DNA from: Streptomyces sp. NBC_01549
GTDB taxonomy: Bacteria; Actinomycetota; Actinomycetes; Streptomycetales; Streptomycetaceae
Assembly: GCF_026339955.1 (NCBI RefSeq)
Contig: NZ_JAPEPW010000004.1
Location: 62,001-126,000 of the forward strand
Direction of reading: 5' to 3'
DNA: 64,000 nucleotides
This document shows, piece after piece, positions 45,796 through 54,870 of the stretch. Below the pieces are notes generated by a model. The model was not told the DNA's origin and searched no databases. It saw nothing but the letters and a program-made list of their open reading frames with translations. The position numbers were made by a program, and so were the translations under genes. Within the stretch, counting starts at the first letter, position 1; the number at the start of each line of letters is the position of its first letter.

Positions 45796-46275
45796 ATGCC
45801 CGCCCCCACACCCCACACCCCCAGCACGGCCAGCGAGGGGCCGATGAGCTACGCGATCTTCCAGCTCGCCCGCGCTCACCGGGCCCGCGCCGCTGCCATG
45901 CTCCGGGAGATGGACCTGCATCCCGGACAGGAACTGCTGCTGATGCACCTCCTGGACCGGGACGGCCAGACCCAGTCCGAGCTGCTCGAAAGCGTCGGCC
46001 TGGACCACTCCACCGTCTCCAAGTCCCTGCGCCGCATGCAGGACGCCGGCCTGCTCATCCGCGAGCCGGCCGAACACGACCGGCGGGTCATGGTCGTCCA
46101 CCTCACCGAGAAGGGCCGTGCCATGCGCGAGCCCCTGGCAGCCATGTGGCGGGCCCTGGAGGAGACCTCCGCGCTGAACCTGTCGGCGCAGCAGGCAGAG
46201 TCCTTCGTCCGTATCGCCTATGCCATCGCCGACGCGATCAACAGCCGTGCTCTTCCGCGGGAAGAGTCCGAGTAA
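45796..46275 (+). CDS. MarR family regulator
   Basis: 159 residues. The winged helix is visible: GQTQSELLESVGLDHSTVSK, then LRRMQDAGLLIREPAEHDRR with the wing DRRVMVVHLTEKG. MarR proteins of the redox-sensing kind repress reductase genes and are released by electrophiles. Only one Cys-free region is seen, so a ligand rather than thiol switch is more likely. Last gene of the MDR-OYE-MarR operon. Confidence 0.92.
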   Translation: MPAPTPHTPSTASEGPMSYAIFQLARAHRARAAAMLREMDLHPGQELLLMHLLDRDGQTQSELLESVGLDHSTVSKSLRRMQDAGLLIREPAEHDRRVMVVHLTEKGRAMREPLAAMWRALEETSALNLSAQQAESFVRIAYAIADAINSRALPREESE

Positions 46276-46451
46276 CTCCCCTCGGCTTGCACCCCGGTTC
46301 CGGTCTGGAGTGCGGATCGTTTCCGGCGTTCCTGCGAAGTGGACAGAGCTGCAGCGCACTCGGCTCACGAAGGCCCGTGCTGAACGGAGCCAGGATCCCC
46401 GGCTGTCGGAAGAAGCCCGGTGAGCCGAGCCGGCGGATGTGGCGGAACACG

Positions 46452-46492
46452 CCCGCTCACCCCCGTACGTCAGGGAGAACGGGGTGAGCGGG
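46452..46492 (+). terminator. Hairpin after the MarR gene
   Basis: CCCGCTCACCCC pairs exactly with GGGGTGAGCGGG (46481-46492) across a 17-base loop. Confidence 0.65.
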
Positions 46493-46881
46493 GCCCAGCG
46501 TCCAAAGCAAGCACGAGCTGTCCCGGTGCAAGCGGGACGGAACTCATTCGGGGGGGAGGGCAACACCCCGCGGGGCCGGCGAGCCCTTCCCCGTCGTCGG
46601 CTGGCCGCACATCGAGGACGGACGCATCACCCGCGCCCGGGTCACCTCAGACCTCGGCAAGCTCTGCAGGTCGGCGGGCGGTGACCGGCGTCGCAGATCC
46701 GCCCACCACAGGCCCGCCCCCTGAGCGACCCGGGCCGACGGCGCCCACGTCCGCGGCCACCACTGCCCCGCCCGATACCCCCACTCCTGACCGGAAAACT
46801 CAACGGTCAGATGGGGATGGCGAGATAGCCCCTCGATGGTGACGGTCGGGGGCTGGTGTGGGGCGGTGGGGTCGTGGGATG
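46493..46881. other. Gap without recognised gene
   Basis: A coding-like + strand stretch near 46576-46690 (EPFPVVGWPHIEDGRITRAR) has no start and no family I recognise, and may be a gene scrap. The right part is the flank of the IS110 element. Confidence 0.4.
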
Positions 46882-48219
46882 TCAGGCGGCTGCCGGGGTG
46901 AGGGTGACGTCGTGGCCGAGGGCCTTGAGCTGGCGGACGAGGTCGCGGCTCTTGCGGGCCGGGTCGAGGTTGCGGGTGTGGAAGTCGGGGCCGAGGTCTC
47001 GGTAGCGGGCGGTCGGGTCGTTCATGAGGTGCCAGACGGCGACCAGGATGGAGCGGGCGACGGCGACCAGGGCTTTCATGTGGCCGCGGCGTTTGACGAT
47101 GCGGCGGTAGCGGGCGCCGAGGAAGGTGTCGGTGCGGGCGGCGGAGATTGCTGCTTCGCCGAGGGCGCCGCGGAGCCAGGGGTTGCCTTTGCCGGTGGGG
47201 CCGGAGGTGTTCTTGTTTCCGGACTGGAGGGTGCGTGGGGAGAGTTTCGCCCAGGACACGAGATGGCCGGCGGTGGGGAAGACCGTCATGTCCAGGCCGG
47301 TCTCGGCGAGGATGACCTGCGCGGTGCTGGGGCCGACGCCGGGGATCTCGTCGAGGCGTTCGGTGTCGGTGATCGGTATGAGGGTGCCCTGTCCGGGGCC
47401 TTCGTCGTCCTCGGTGGTGGACAGCTCGGCCAGACGCAGGGTGATCCGGGCGGTGAGCTTGTCGATCTGCACGGTGAGGTAGTCGACGGTGTCCAGCAGC
47501 ATCCGGCACATGAAGGCGTGGTGTTCTTCGAACCGGCCGGTCAGGGCCTCGGCCAGGGTGCTGTGGCTGGCCTTGATGGTGCCGTGGGCCAGGTCCGCCA
47601 ACGCCTTGGGGCTGCGTTCGCCCGCGATCAGTGCCTCCAGCATGGCCCGGCCGGAGACGCCGAAGATGTCGGCGATCACGGTGGACAGCTTGATCTGGGC
47701 GTCCTCGAGGAGTTTCTCGGTGCGCTGCTTGTGGCGGGTGCGCTCGTGGGTCATGACGGCCCGGGCCCGGGTCAGATCGCGCAGTTCACGGACCGGCTTC
47801 GGGGGTACGAACGAGGGCCGGAGCATGCCGCGTTCGGTGAGCTTGGCCAGCCAGACCGCGTCCAGGCGGTCGGTTTTGGGCCGGCCCGGGACGTTCTTGA
47901 CGTCACGGGCGTTGACCAGCCAGCACTCCAGACCACGCGATTCCAGCAGAAAGAAGTACGGCTTCCAGTAGGTCGACGTCGCCTCCATCACCACCCGGGT
48001 GACGCCCTGGCAGACCAGGTGGTCGGCCAGGTCCAGGATCGCGCCGCTGGTCGCGACGGTGTTGAAGACCCGCTGCACGCGCTTGCCGGGCTTGTCCTCG
48101 TGCGGCACCCGCACACAGACCATGCCCGACGCCTTGGCGATATCGATCGCCGCGACACGGGCCACGAGCTCCTCGGCCTGCTCGATCTCCTCGACGCCAC
48201 CGTCGTCGGTGTCCGCCAT
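46882..48219 (-). CDS. IS110 family transposase
   Basis: 445 residues. The N-terminal RuvC-like DEDD domain shows AAIDIAKASG (Asp), VVMEATSTYW (Glu) and KTDRLDAVWLAKL (Asp pair). The C-terminal transposase_20 domain shows IPGVGPSTAQVILAETG and the serine region SGNKNTSGPTGKGNPWLRG. It looks complete. IS110 elements use a guide-like RNA from a flank, which I could not identify. ATG 48219 follows GGGAG. Confidence 0.93.
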   Translation of the reverse strand: MADTDDGGVEEIEQAEELVARVAAIDIAKASGMVCVRVPHEDKPGKRVQRVFNTVATSGAILDLADHLVCQGVTRVVMEATSTYWKPYFFLLESRGLECWLVNARDVKNVPGRPKTDRLDAVWLAKLTERGMLRPSFVPPKPVRELRDLTRARAVMTHERTRHKQRTEKLLEDAQIKLSTVIADIFGVSGRAMLEALIAGERSPKALADLAHGTIKASHSTLAEALTGRFEEHHAFMCRMLLDTVDYLTVQIDKLTARITLRLAELSTTEDDEGPGQGTLIPITDTERLDEIPGVGPSTAQVILAETGLDMTVFPTAGHLVSWAKLSPRTLQSGNKNTSGPTGKGNPWLRGALGEAAISAARTDTFLGARYRRIVKRRGHMKALVAVARSILVAVWHLMNDPTARYRDLGPDFHTRNLDPARKSRDLVRQLKALGHDVTLTPAAA

Positions 48220-48455
48220 GCACAACTCCCTGGTATCGATCCGTACGGGCCGACGCCTGCCCAGGGGGCCGCGGGGGGAGCGAAAATCTGACCGGCGTGC
48301 TCGATGGCAACAGTGCGTGGCCCCTCTGCGGCCCCGGCACCAGACTGACCTACGGGCTCAACGTCCCAACGAGCTACCGGCGTCGGCGGGCAGGCGCCGC
48401 AGCCATGTTTTCACGCCGGCAAGGCGCACCCGAAGGGAACAGGGGGACTGACCTG

Positions 48456-49382
48456 ATGGAAAGTGAGACCCCCATGACCACCACCCTCCCCGTCCTCGTC
48501 GTCGGCGCGACCGGCTCCCTCGGAGGCAAGGTCGTCGACGAACTGCTCAAACGCGGTAAGAACGTCCGCGCACTGGTCCGGCCGACCACCGACGCGAGCA
48601 GGCTCGAAAGCCGGGGTGTCGAGATCGCCCGCGGCGACATGCTCGACCTCGACTCACTCGTCGCCGCCATGAACGGCGCCGATGCCGTCATCACCACCGC
48701 TGCCGGCTACACCCGCGGCGGCAAGAACGCGCACGACATCGACACCGTCGGCAACGTCAACCTCGCCGAAGCCGCCCACCGCACCGGCATCCGGCGGTTC
48801 GTCCTGACCAGCATCCTCACCAGCGACCAGACACCCCAAATCCCGCACTTCTGGCACAAGAAGATCGCCGAGGACAAGCTCGAACAACTCGGCGTCCCGT
48901 TCGTCGCACTGCGGCCAGGGGCATTCCTCGACCAGATCGCGACCATGGCGGGCGACCCGATCGACAAGCGCCGCCTGATGTGGATCGGCAAGACCACCGT
49001 CCCGCTGACCTTCGTCCACACCTCCGATCTCGCGGCATACCTGGCGGCCGCCGTCGACGCCGAGGCCGACAACGGTGAGCGCATCGACATCGGCTGGGAC
49101 CGTCCGGTCAGCATGCGCGAGATGGCCGACCTGATGGGCAACCGGGCGGGAAAGAAGATCAAGGTGTGGGCCGTCCCTTCCGGCGTCGCCCGCGCCGCAG
49201 GAGCCGTCGCCGGCCGCTTCATGCCCCTGGTCAAGGACATGGCCGCGATGTTCAGCTGGTTCGACAGCGGCCGCTACGTCGCCGACCCCCGCCGCCAGCA
49301 GCAGCTGTTCGGCCCCGTCCCCACGGCCGAGGACGCCCTCGGCCGCTACACCGACGAGCTGGGCACGGCGCAGCACCGGTGA
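48456..49382 (+). CDS. NmrA/SDR-type NAD(P)-binding protein
   Basis: 308 residues. VVGATGSLGGKVVDELLKRG at residue about 13 is the atypical SDR cofactor motif. It is followed by VRALVRPTTDASRL and GADAVITTAAGYTRGG, as in NmrA-like and complex I assembly-type proteins; a catalytic Tyr-Lys is not evident. Role unknown, perhaps redox sensing or an isomerase. AGGGGG precedes the ATG 9 bases upstream; the frame is open further back. Confidence 0.9.
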   Translation: MESETPMTTTLPVLVVGATGSLGGKVVDELLKRGKNVRALVRPTTDASRLESRGVEIARGDMLDLDSLVAAMNGADAVITTAAGYTRGGKNAHDIDTVGNVNLAEAAHRTGIRRFVLTSILTSDQTPQIPHFWHKKIAEDKLEQLGVPFVALRPGAFLDQIATMAGDPIDKRRLMWIGKTTVPLTFVHTSDLAAYLAAAVDAEADNGERIDIGWDRPVSMREMADLMGNRAGKKIKVWAVPSGVARAAGAVAGRFMPLVKDMAAMFSWFDSGRYVADPRRQQQLFGPVPTAEDALGRYTDELGTAQHR

Positions 49383-49582
49383 CGGGCCCGCATCCCGGTC
49401 CCGCCGCCCGGCGGGGGCCAACCGATGAGTGCAGGAACCGGTGTGACAGATCGCCACACATTCCTACCGCACCCGGAATGGGACCTGGCGGGCCGGCTGC
49501 AGCCGAGCTTCACCTGAACTGGCGATACCACGACACCTGTTACAGCTAGCCTCGCACCACAGCCGCTCCCCTAGAGAATCCA

Positions 49583-50005
49583 CTATGCCAGTGGTGCATG
49601 GCACCCGTGACGGAGCAGTGGGGTCCGACCGTGCGCTACATCGGCACACGCGCGTAGCTGCGCACCGGTCGGGTGAAGCCGTTCGGACGGGAGAACCTCC
49701 GGAGGCGTCGGCACGTCATGCCAGGCATGAGGCAGATCAATGACGCGCATGTGGCAGAGCCGGGGCTGGCCGTCGTGGAAGTCGCAGCCGCCGACGACCA
49801 GACGGCCTTTGCCCTCCAGGAAGTACTCGCCACGCGGTGGGTGACCGCGACGGCGGACCGTACGACACGCGTGCCCGGCGAGCCCGGCGTACGGCTGCGC
49901 TGCTACCTGGACCTGCGACAGGAGCTCGGCACGTAGAGGTACCCGCCCCGAAGGGGTCAATACCGCGGCGTCGAGGCCTCTTCGCCTGCTCAGCGCGGAC
50001 GGCAC
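49583..50005 (-). CDS. Hypothetical protein
   Basis: 140 residues. The middle (GEYFLEGKGRLVVGGCDFHD, then RVIDLPHAWHDVPTPPEV) has clear coding character, but I do not recognise it. The N-terminal 45 residues look less like protein and may not be translated. The start is uncertain. Confidence 0.4.
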   Translation of the reverse strand: MPSALSRRRGLDAAVLTPSGRVPLRAELLSQVQVAAQPYAGLAGHACRTVRRRGHPPRGEYFLEGKGRLVVGGCDFHDGQPRLCHMRVIDLPHAWHDVPTPPEVLPSERLHPTGAQLRACADVAHGRTPLLRHGCHAPLA

Positions 50006-50126
50006 GCGTCAATCGCGGCGCGTACCGCGTCCGCCTGCGGCCACTCCTCTTCGTGTACTCAACAGGCCTGGAAGTCCTGGTGGTTGGAGCAGCACTAGTC
50101 TCGCCTCCGCGGCGGGGGCGGGCAGG

Positions 50127-51134
50127 TCAGGAGACGCGCAGGAGTGTGGTGGCGGGGCGGATCGCGCCGGGCCCGAACTTGGCGCGGATGCGGTCGCTGA
50201 CCTCTTCGGCGACCAGCCGGGCCTCGCGTGCCTGGTCGAAGCTGATCTGCTCGGCAACCTGGTCTGCGGCGATCAGGTCCTCGCCTTTCAGCGTGATTCC
50301 GGTGAGGCGGCCGCGCTGGAGTCCTGCCGCGTCGATCAGCCGGTAGGCCGACGTGCGGAGGTCGTGGTCGTGGGCGGAGGCATCCGGGAGCCGGCGGGTC
50401 TTCTCCCATGTGGTGCCTCCGGCGAAGCGCAGGGTCAGGGTCAGGCCGCGGGCCGCCTGGCCCCGACCACGGAGCTGGTGGGCGAGGGTGACGACCAGGT
50501 CGAGCAGGGCCGCGCGGACGGCGGCGCCGTCCAGGGTGTGCCGGGGGAAGGTGCGGCTCACGCTCGCGGAGGCGGGCAGGACGCGCGGGGCCACGGGGCG
50601 GGGGTCGACGCCGCGGGCCCGGTCGGCCGCCTGGCGTCCGGCCCGGCCGCCCAAAACGCGCTGCACCGTCGCCGGCGGAACGGCGGCGAGCAGGCCGACG
50701 CAGTGCACGCCGAAGTTCCGAAGGGCCTGGGCCTGGCGGGGGCCGATGCCGTAGAGGGCTTCGACGGGCAGCGGTCCGAGCCAGTCCGTGACCTGGCCGG
50801 GGTCGACGGCGAGGACGCCGCCCGGCTCGGTGATCTGGCCGGAGGCGGTGGCCGCGACCGTAATAAACGGGCCGATCCCGACCCGCACATCGACACCCAG
50901 CCGGGAGATGGTCCGCACCCGCAGCACCTCCCCCAGCCGCCGCGCATCCACTCCGTGATAGCGCAGCGCCCCCTTCAGCTCCACCAAGGCCGCCGACGGG
51001 GGCAGCGCCTGAACGACCGGGGAGAGCTCCGCCAGCTGCTCGAGCACCTGTCGGTAGACGTCCTCCGGCAACCCGTCCGGGCACCGCACATGCATCACAC
51101 TCGCCACCCGCCGTGCCTCCATCCCTGCCTCCAC
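50127..51134 (-). CDS. ImuB-like Y-family polymerase homologue
   Basis: About 335 residues from GTG 51134 (GGAGGAGG site). The Y-family palm is present (VASVMHVRCPDGLPEDVYRQ; VVQALPPSAALVELKGALRY), with the HhH fingers (PVEALYGIGPRQAQALRNFG) and little-finger region. The catalytic Asp/Glu positions of DinB (DxD near the start and the SxDE loop) are not visible, as in ImuB, which supports DnaE2 without catalysis. A LexA-type box is upstream. The companion dnaE2 is truncated 34 kb away. Confidence 0.8.
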   Translation of the reverse strand: MEAGMEARRVASVMHVRCPDGLPEDVYRQVLEQLAELSPVVQALPPSAALVELKGALRYHGVDARRLGEVLRVRTISRLGVDVRVGIGPFITVAATASGQITEPGGVLAVDPGQVTDWLGPLPVEALYGIGPRQAQALRNFGVHCVGLLAAVPPATVQRVLGGRAGRQAADRARGVDPRPVAPRVLPASASVSRTFPRHTLDGAAVRAALLDLVVTLAHQLRGRGQAARGLTLTLRFAGGTTWEKTRRLPDASAHDHDLRTSAYRLIDAAGLQRGRLTGITLKGEDLIAADQVAEQISFDQAREARLVAEEVSDRIRAKFGPGAIRPATTLLRVS

Positions 51135-51161
51135 AGCACCCACCTCCTCCACCCCACGTTA

Positions 51162-51177
51162 TCGAACTAGAATTCGA
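51162..51177 (-). promoter_or_regulatory. LexA-type SOS box upstream of the imuB-like gene
   Basis: TCGAACTAGAATTCGA matches TCGAAC-N4-GTTCGA with one mismatch. It lies 28 bases before the chosen start, and within 50 bases of the divergent DUF6233 gene. Confidence 0.8.
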
Positions 51178-51225
51178 ACACGCGAGAGGGCGAGCCTGGT
51201 CACCCGCAGATCTAGAATCGGAAAC

Positions 51226-51564
51226 ATGTTCGACGACCTGCCTCCTGACCTGGCACGACTGCTCACCCTGCGGGTGTGGCACGCCATGTGGCTGCAGCGC
51301 ATCGACACCAAGATCGCCGACCTTCAGGAACGGGAAGCCGAACAGGAACGGGGCCGGAAGAACCGGCCGCAAGAGCCGGACTGGATCGTCGAACTCGGCA
51401 TCGGCAACGGACGCCCGCCCATCGAAGTGCACGTCGGCGGCTGCTACGCCGCGGGCAAACGACGACGCCCCGTCCCGCGCGACGAAGCACGCCGACTCCT
51501 CACCTCCGGCGTGCGCGCCTGTACGCACTGCAAGCCCGACGCCCAGCTCCGCATCCTCGACTGA
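51226..51564 (+). CDS. DUF6233 family protein
   Basis: 112 residues: MFDDLPPDLARLLTLRVWHA, EPDWIVELGIGNGRPPIEVH and a C-terminal CTHCKPDAQL motif, the usual layout of the streptomycete DUF6233 family of unknown function. Divergent from the imuB-like gene, so it may share the LexA box. Confidence 0.8.
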   Translation: MFDDLPPDLARLLTLRVWHAMWLQRIDTKIADLQEREAEQERGRKNRPQEPDWIVELGIGNGRPPIEVHVGGCYAAGKRRRPVPRDEARRLLTSGVRACTHCKPDAQLRILD

Positions 51565-51685
51565 CCCGCCACAGCCGACGCCGCGGCTCCACTCCCCCGT
51601 CCTGCACGGGACTTCGGCCTAGGCACCCCGCTGCCGCCGGGCCGGCCTCTTCGCCGCCGCGGTCTTCTTCGCGGTCCAGGGGGCC

Positions 51686-51883
51686 CATCGGCAAAAGCGC
51701 GGCAGCAAGAGCGGTCGGCCCGCCGGCTTCGACCGAGCCCGGTATGCCCGCAGAAACGAGGTCGAGCGAACGATCAACGCCCTCAAAGGCTTCCGCGCCG
51801 TGGCCACTCGGTTCGACAAACGGGCTTACGTCTTTCACGGCACGGTGACCGTCACTGCGATCCGGCTGTGGCTCCGCTCCTGA
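51686..51883 (+). pseudogene. IS5-type transposase C-terminal remnant
   Basis: The frame ends RRNEVERTINALKGFRAVAT, then YVFHGTVTVTAIRLWLRS and stop. This is the catalytic Glu region of IS5-group transposases (RNEVERTIN). The rest of the transposase is gone. Confidence 0.75.
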
Positions 51884-51915
51884 GCCCTCCCCGCCTACTT
51901 CCGATTCACCCTGGT

Positions 51916-52699
51916 CTACCGCAGGACAGGGCGGTTGGCGGATGTGTACGCGTCCGCGATGTTGAACACGCTGGCACAGTGTGGGCATTCGCCCTTGCCG
52001 AAGAGGTGGGCGATTCCGTCGGCGAGTGCCTCGTGTCCGTCGCGGACGGCAGTCTCGTGCATCCAACGGCCGGTGCCGGAGAGCTCCTGAAAGGACGCCG
52101 GCCGCAGGCCGCGACGGTCCACGTCGCCCAGGTTCCAGTCCCGGATCGCTGAATAGCGCCCGTAGTCCCCGATGGCGATCGTCACTTCCACGGCGCAGTG
52201 GGGGCAGGCCACGTGGTAGAAGTCGTCCGTGAAGTCCCCCCAGGACGGCACTCCAGTGGTACTCCTCCTTGGCTGCAAGCAGATTGAGGAAGGCCGCGAA
52301 GTAGTCGACCGGCCGCGATTGCAGGTGCCGGTCCAGCAGCTTGCGGAACTCCGCGATCGCGTCGGCGCAGTCCGCCAGCAGATCGTCGCAGCCGTGGTGT
52401 CCTGCCGCACCTCGCAGGATCGCCCCGGCCAGTCCACGCGCCCGTGCGCTCCTCGAGGCGAGACGCACCAGGCCCGGCAGGGCGGCAAAGCTGGCGGGGA
52501 AGACGAGGTCGTGTTCGAGGACCAGCCGATATCCCAGTTCCTCCCATGCTTCGGCGTTGTCCTCGAGCTCCACCCGTTCCAGAAGCGCGGGGACGCGATC
52601 GACATCCCCGTAGCAGTCGTGCATCTGCGTCCAGTTCACCACGTGGGCATTAAAGCGCCCCCGTGGCAGCCGGGGTGGACGTCCCTGTTCCTGACTCAT
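51916..52699 (-). pseudogene. Hypothetical zinc-finger/helical protein with a frameshift
   Basis: From ATG 52699 the frame reads MSQEQGRPPRLPRGRF ... LLAAKEEYHWSAVLG. The sensible continuation, DFTDDFYHVACPHCAVEV ... CPHCASVFNIADAY and stop at 51916, needs a frame change near 52240, within a run of six C. The N-terminal part is helical and the C-terminal half has two CPHC pairs. About 260 residues when restored. It resembles a common streptomycete hypothetical family. The run of C could reflect slippage or a base-call error. Confidence 0.7.
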
Positions 52700-52784
52700 C
52701 GGACAGGCCCTAGCTGTGGTGTCTCAGCACGTTGGTTACACGGGACTACTGCCCTGTCGCATGATTTGCCTCTAGCCTCGGATC

Positions 52785-53324
52785 ATGGATTGGTTCATGG
52801 CGGCGTTGGTGGGGGCGGCTGGCGGCGTCTCCATCGAGGCCGTCGACGTCGTCAAGGCCATCAAGTGGCACCGTCAGATGCCGTGGAACGTCCAGTCGGA
52901 CACCATCGATCCGCCTCGGCGCAGAGCTGATGTGCGGCCTGGCGAGGAGCATCTGCCCGCACCCGGCTGGAAGGCATATTGCGTCGCCGGGGTAATGCGG
53001 CTGCTCGTCAGCGGTGCCCTGACCGGTGTCGTGGCGGCCACGTATCCGCGGAGCACAAATCCCCTGGCGGCGTTTCTCATCGGGCTGGGCGCGCTGTCCG
53101 TTGTCCAGCAGGCCACCACGCTGGTGCCGTTGATGGTCAAGAGTGCAGGGCGGGCTGCTCTGGGGGGCCTCGGCGGAGAGGCGACCGGACAACCGCCTGG
53201 CCCCGGGTCGTCGGATGGTGGCCTGCCGGGACCTCGGCCGGGTAGTCCTGCAGCAGGGAATCCCCGGCCAGATACAGGTGTTGCCGCACAGCAGGATCCG
53301 ACGGGCGGAGGGGGTGCAACGTGA
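52785..53324 (+). CDS. Membrane protein, partner of the Arg-Asp-repeat protein
   Basis: 179 residues. Helices near residues 4-22 and two near 67-110 (GVMRLLVSGALTGVVAATYP; AAFLIGLGALSVVQQATTLV) predict a small membrane protein. The C-terminal 40 residues are Gly/Pro-rich. I do not recognise the family. Its stop overlaps the GTG of the next gene (GTGA), so the two are translationally coupled. Confidence 0.7.
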   Translation: MDWFMAALVGAAGGVSIEAVDVVKAIKWHRQMPWNVQSDTIDPPRRRADVRPGEEHLPAPGWKAYCVAGVMRLLVSGALTGVVAATYPRSTNPLAAFLIGLGALSVVQQATTLVPLMVKSAGRAALGGLGGEATGQPPGPGSSDGGLPGPRPGSPAAGNPRPDTGVAAQQDPTGGGGAT

Positions 53325-54376
53325 CGATTGCTGCCGAGTCCTTGGCTGGCCGTGTCCTGGCTGTATTTTCACGTCGTTCCCCGGGCTTCCGGCCTCCCCT
53401 GCAGACCGCCAGCCTGTCGTCTGGCCTTGGCGAGACTTCTCTGGGCGATCCAGCCCAGGAGGCCATGGCAGGGCTGAGTCTGGCTGAGGTAACGGCTCGC
53501 TGGAAGTCTGTGCCTCCACAGGAGCGGCTCCGGCGTCGTGGTGACCTTCTGGCCGTCGCAGATTTCCTGAAGTCTGACGTTGTAGCCCTCCTCCGCTCCC
53601 CCGACCGTGCCCGCAGGCTCGACGACGTCCGCGCCCGCGCCCGCGCCCTCGACCGCTACCTCGGCCACGACCTCGGCCACGACCGCTACCTCGTCCGCGA
53701 CCTCACCACCCGCTTTCAAGTTGCCATCATCAACGCCCTCGACCGTGACAGCAGTCTCGACGACGTCCGCGCCCGCGCTCGCGAACTCGACAGTGTCCGC
53801 GACCTCGCCCGGGACCGCGACCGCGCGCGCGACCTCGCCCAGGACCGCGACCGCGCGCGCGACTTCGCCCGGGACCTTGACCGCGACCTGGACCTCGCCC
53901 TCGTCAGCGCCCTGAACCGCGCGCGCGACCGCGACCTCAACCTCGACGCCGCCCTCGTCCGCGCCCTCGACCGTGCCCGCGGCCTCGAACGCGAACACGA
54001 CCGCAACCTCTTCCTCGACCGCACCCGTACCCTCAACCTCGAACGAGACCGCGACCTCATCCGCGCCCTCGTTCGCGACCTCGACCCCGCCCTCGACCAT
54101 GACCTCGACCTCGACCTCGACTTCATCGAAGCTCACCACAACCTAATCAGTGCGGCGAATAACTTCATTGGCGCTGATCTCACCATCGTGGATCTTGTTG
54201 AGGTCGACCTTGCAGGGGTCCGATGGGACAGCGACACCCAGTGGCCCACCCCTGAGTGGAAAGCTCGCATCCGCACAGCATCGGTGGAGGACCCGCCTGG
54301 ATCCGGGGTTTTCGTCGTCCTTCCTGAAGAGGGCCACAACTTCGCAGATCGCGGTTCCCTGGCACCAACCTCATGA
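53321..54376 (+). CDS. Arg-Asp-repeat protein with pentapeptide-like end
   Basis: 351 residues in three parts. Residues 1-90 are ordinary helical. Residues about 92-260 are a low-complexity array with Arg/Asp alternation in Leu/Ala-spaced units (RDLARDRDRARDLAQDRDRA and many like it), predicted as a long charged helix. Residues 268-350 end with ADLTIVDLVEVDLAGVRWDS, a short pentapeptide-repeat-like stretch. Similar Arg-Asp arrays occur in streptomycete hypothetical and NACHT/TIR-associated proteins, from memory. Coupled to the upstream membrane protein gene. The function is unknown. Confidence 0.75.
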   Translation: MTIAAESLAGRVLAVFSRRSPGFRPPLQTASLSSGLGETSLGDPAQEAMAGLSLAEVTARWKSVPPQERLRRRGDLLAVADFLKSDVVALLRSPDRARRLDDVRARARALDRYLGHDLGHDRYLVRDLTTRFQVAIINALDRDSSLDDVRARARELDSVRDLARDRDRARDLAQDRDRARDFARDLDRDLDLALVSALNRARDRDLNLDAALVRALDRARGLEREHDRNLFLDRTRTLNLERDRDLIRALVRDLDPALDHDLDLDLDFIEAHHNLISAANNFIGADLTIVDLVEVDLAGVRWDSDTQWPTPEWKARIRTASVEDPPGSGVFVVLPEEGHNFADRGSLAPTS

Positions 54377-54543
54377 GACGGCACATCTAGCGGCCCTCAC
54401 CTTTGAGGCCTTCTACGACGAGTGACCCGAGGAGGAGACCGCCTCCGCCGCCGTGCTCGCCATCGCCGACTACAAGCAGGAGCTGGGCGTGTGATTCCGG
54501 TCGCGCCAGAGGTTGTGGGAAGCCTGCTGACGCGGCCGGTTGA

Positions 54544-54708
54544 TCACTTGCGGCTGGCCCGGAGCTCTTCGCGGACGTCGCGAACAGACCGAATCGCCGT
54601 GATCATCTTTTGGGAAAGCGCGGGGACCTGGTCAAAGAGGTGTCCCACAACAGTGAAACCCCCTACGACCGCTGCTGTCCCGACAGTCACCCAGCCCGCC
54701 ATTTCCAT
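54544..54708 (-). CDS. Small single-span membrane protein
   Basis: 54 residues starting at an ATG with a GGAAGGAGCT site. A hydrophobic segment (AGWVTVGTAAVVGGFTVVGH) is followed by a charged tail (SVRDVREELRASRK). Family unknown. It is convergent with the repeat-protein pair. A + strand scrap near 54430-54490 (ending ADYKQELGV) is not supported as a gene. Confidence 0.55.
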   Translation of the reverse strand: MEMAGWVTVGTAAVVGGFTVVGHLFDQVPALSQKMITAIRSVRDVREELRASRK

Positions 54709-54870
54709 GTAGCTCCTTCCGGAAGAGCCAGAGGCGGCTCCAGGCCGTCCGCCTCCCACAGGGGAGGCCCGCTGCCGCGACCGAATCTCTTCCTCGAACT
54801 ACTGGGCCTTTTGGGCGACTTGAGTCTACCGCCCCGAACCGCTCTGTCCTTGGGCTCCTGGAGGTGAGCC

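Noticed and set aside
46858..48291. 477-residue + strand open frame
   Set aside because: Antisense to the IS110 transposase, which has all DEDD residues.
50095..51528. 477-residue minus-strand frame overlapping the imuB-like gene
   Set aside because: Arg/Gly/Pro-rich shadow in another frame; the Y-family frame has the motifs.
53600..54120. CRISPR-like repeat array
   Set aside because: The repeats are codon-level Arg/Asp units without constant length or unique spacers.
53369..54139. Val/Glu-rich minus-strand frame over the repeat protein
   Set aside because: It is the complement of the Arg-Asp codon array. The + strand frame has a coupled start and non-repeat coding ends.
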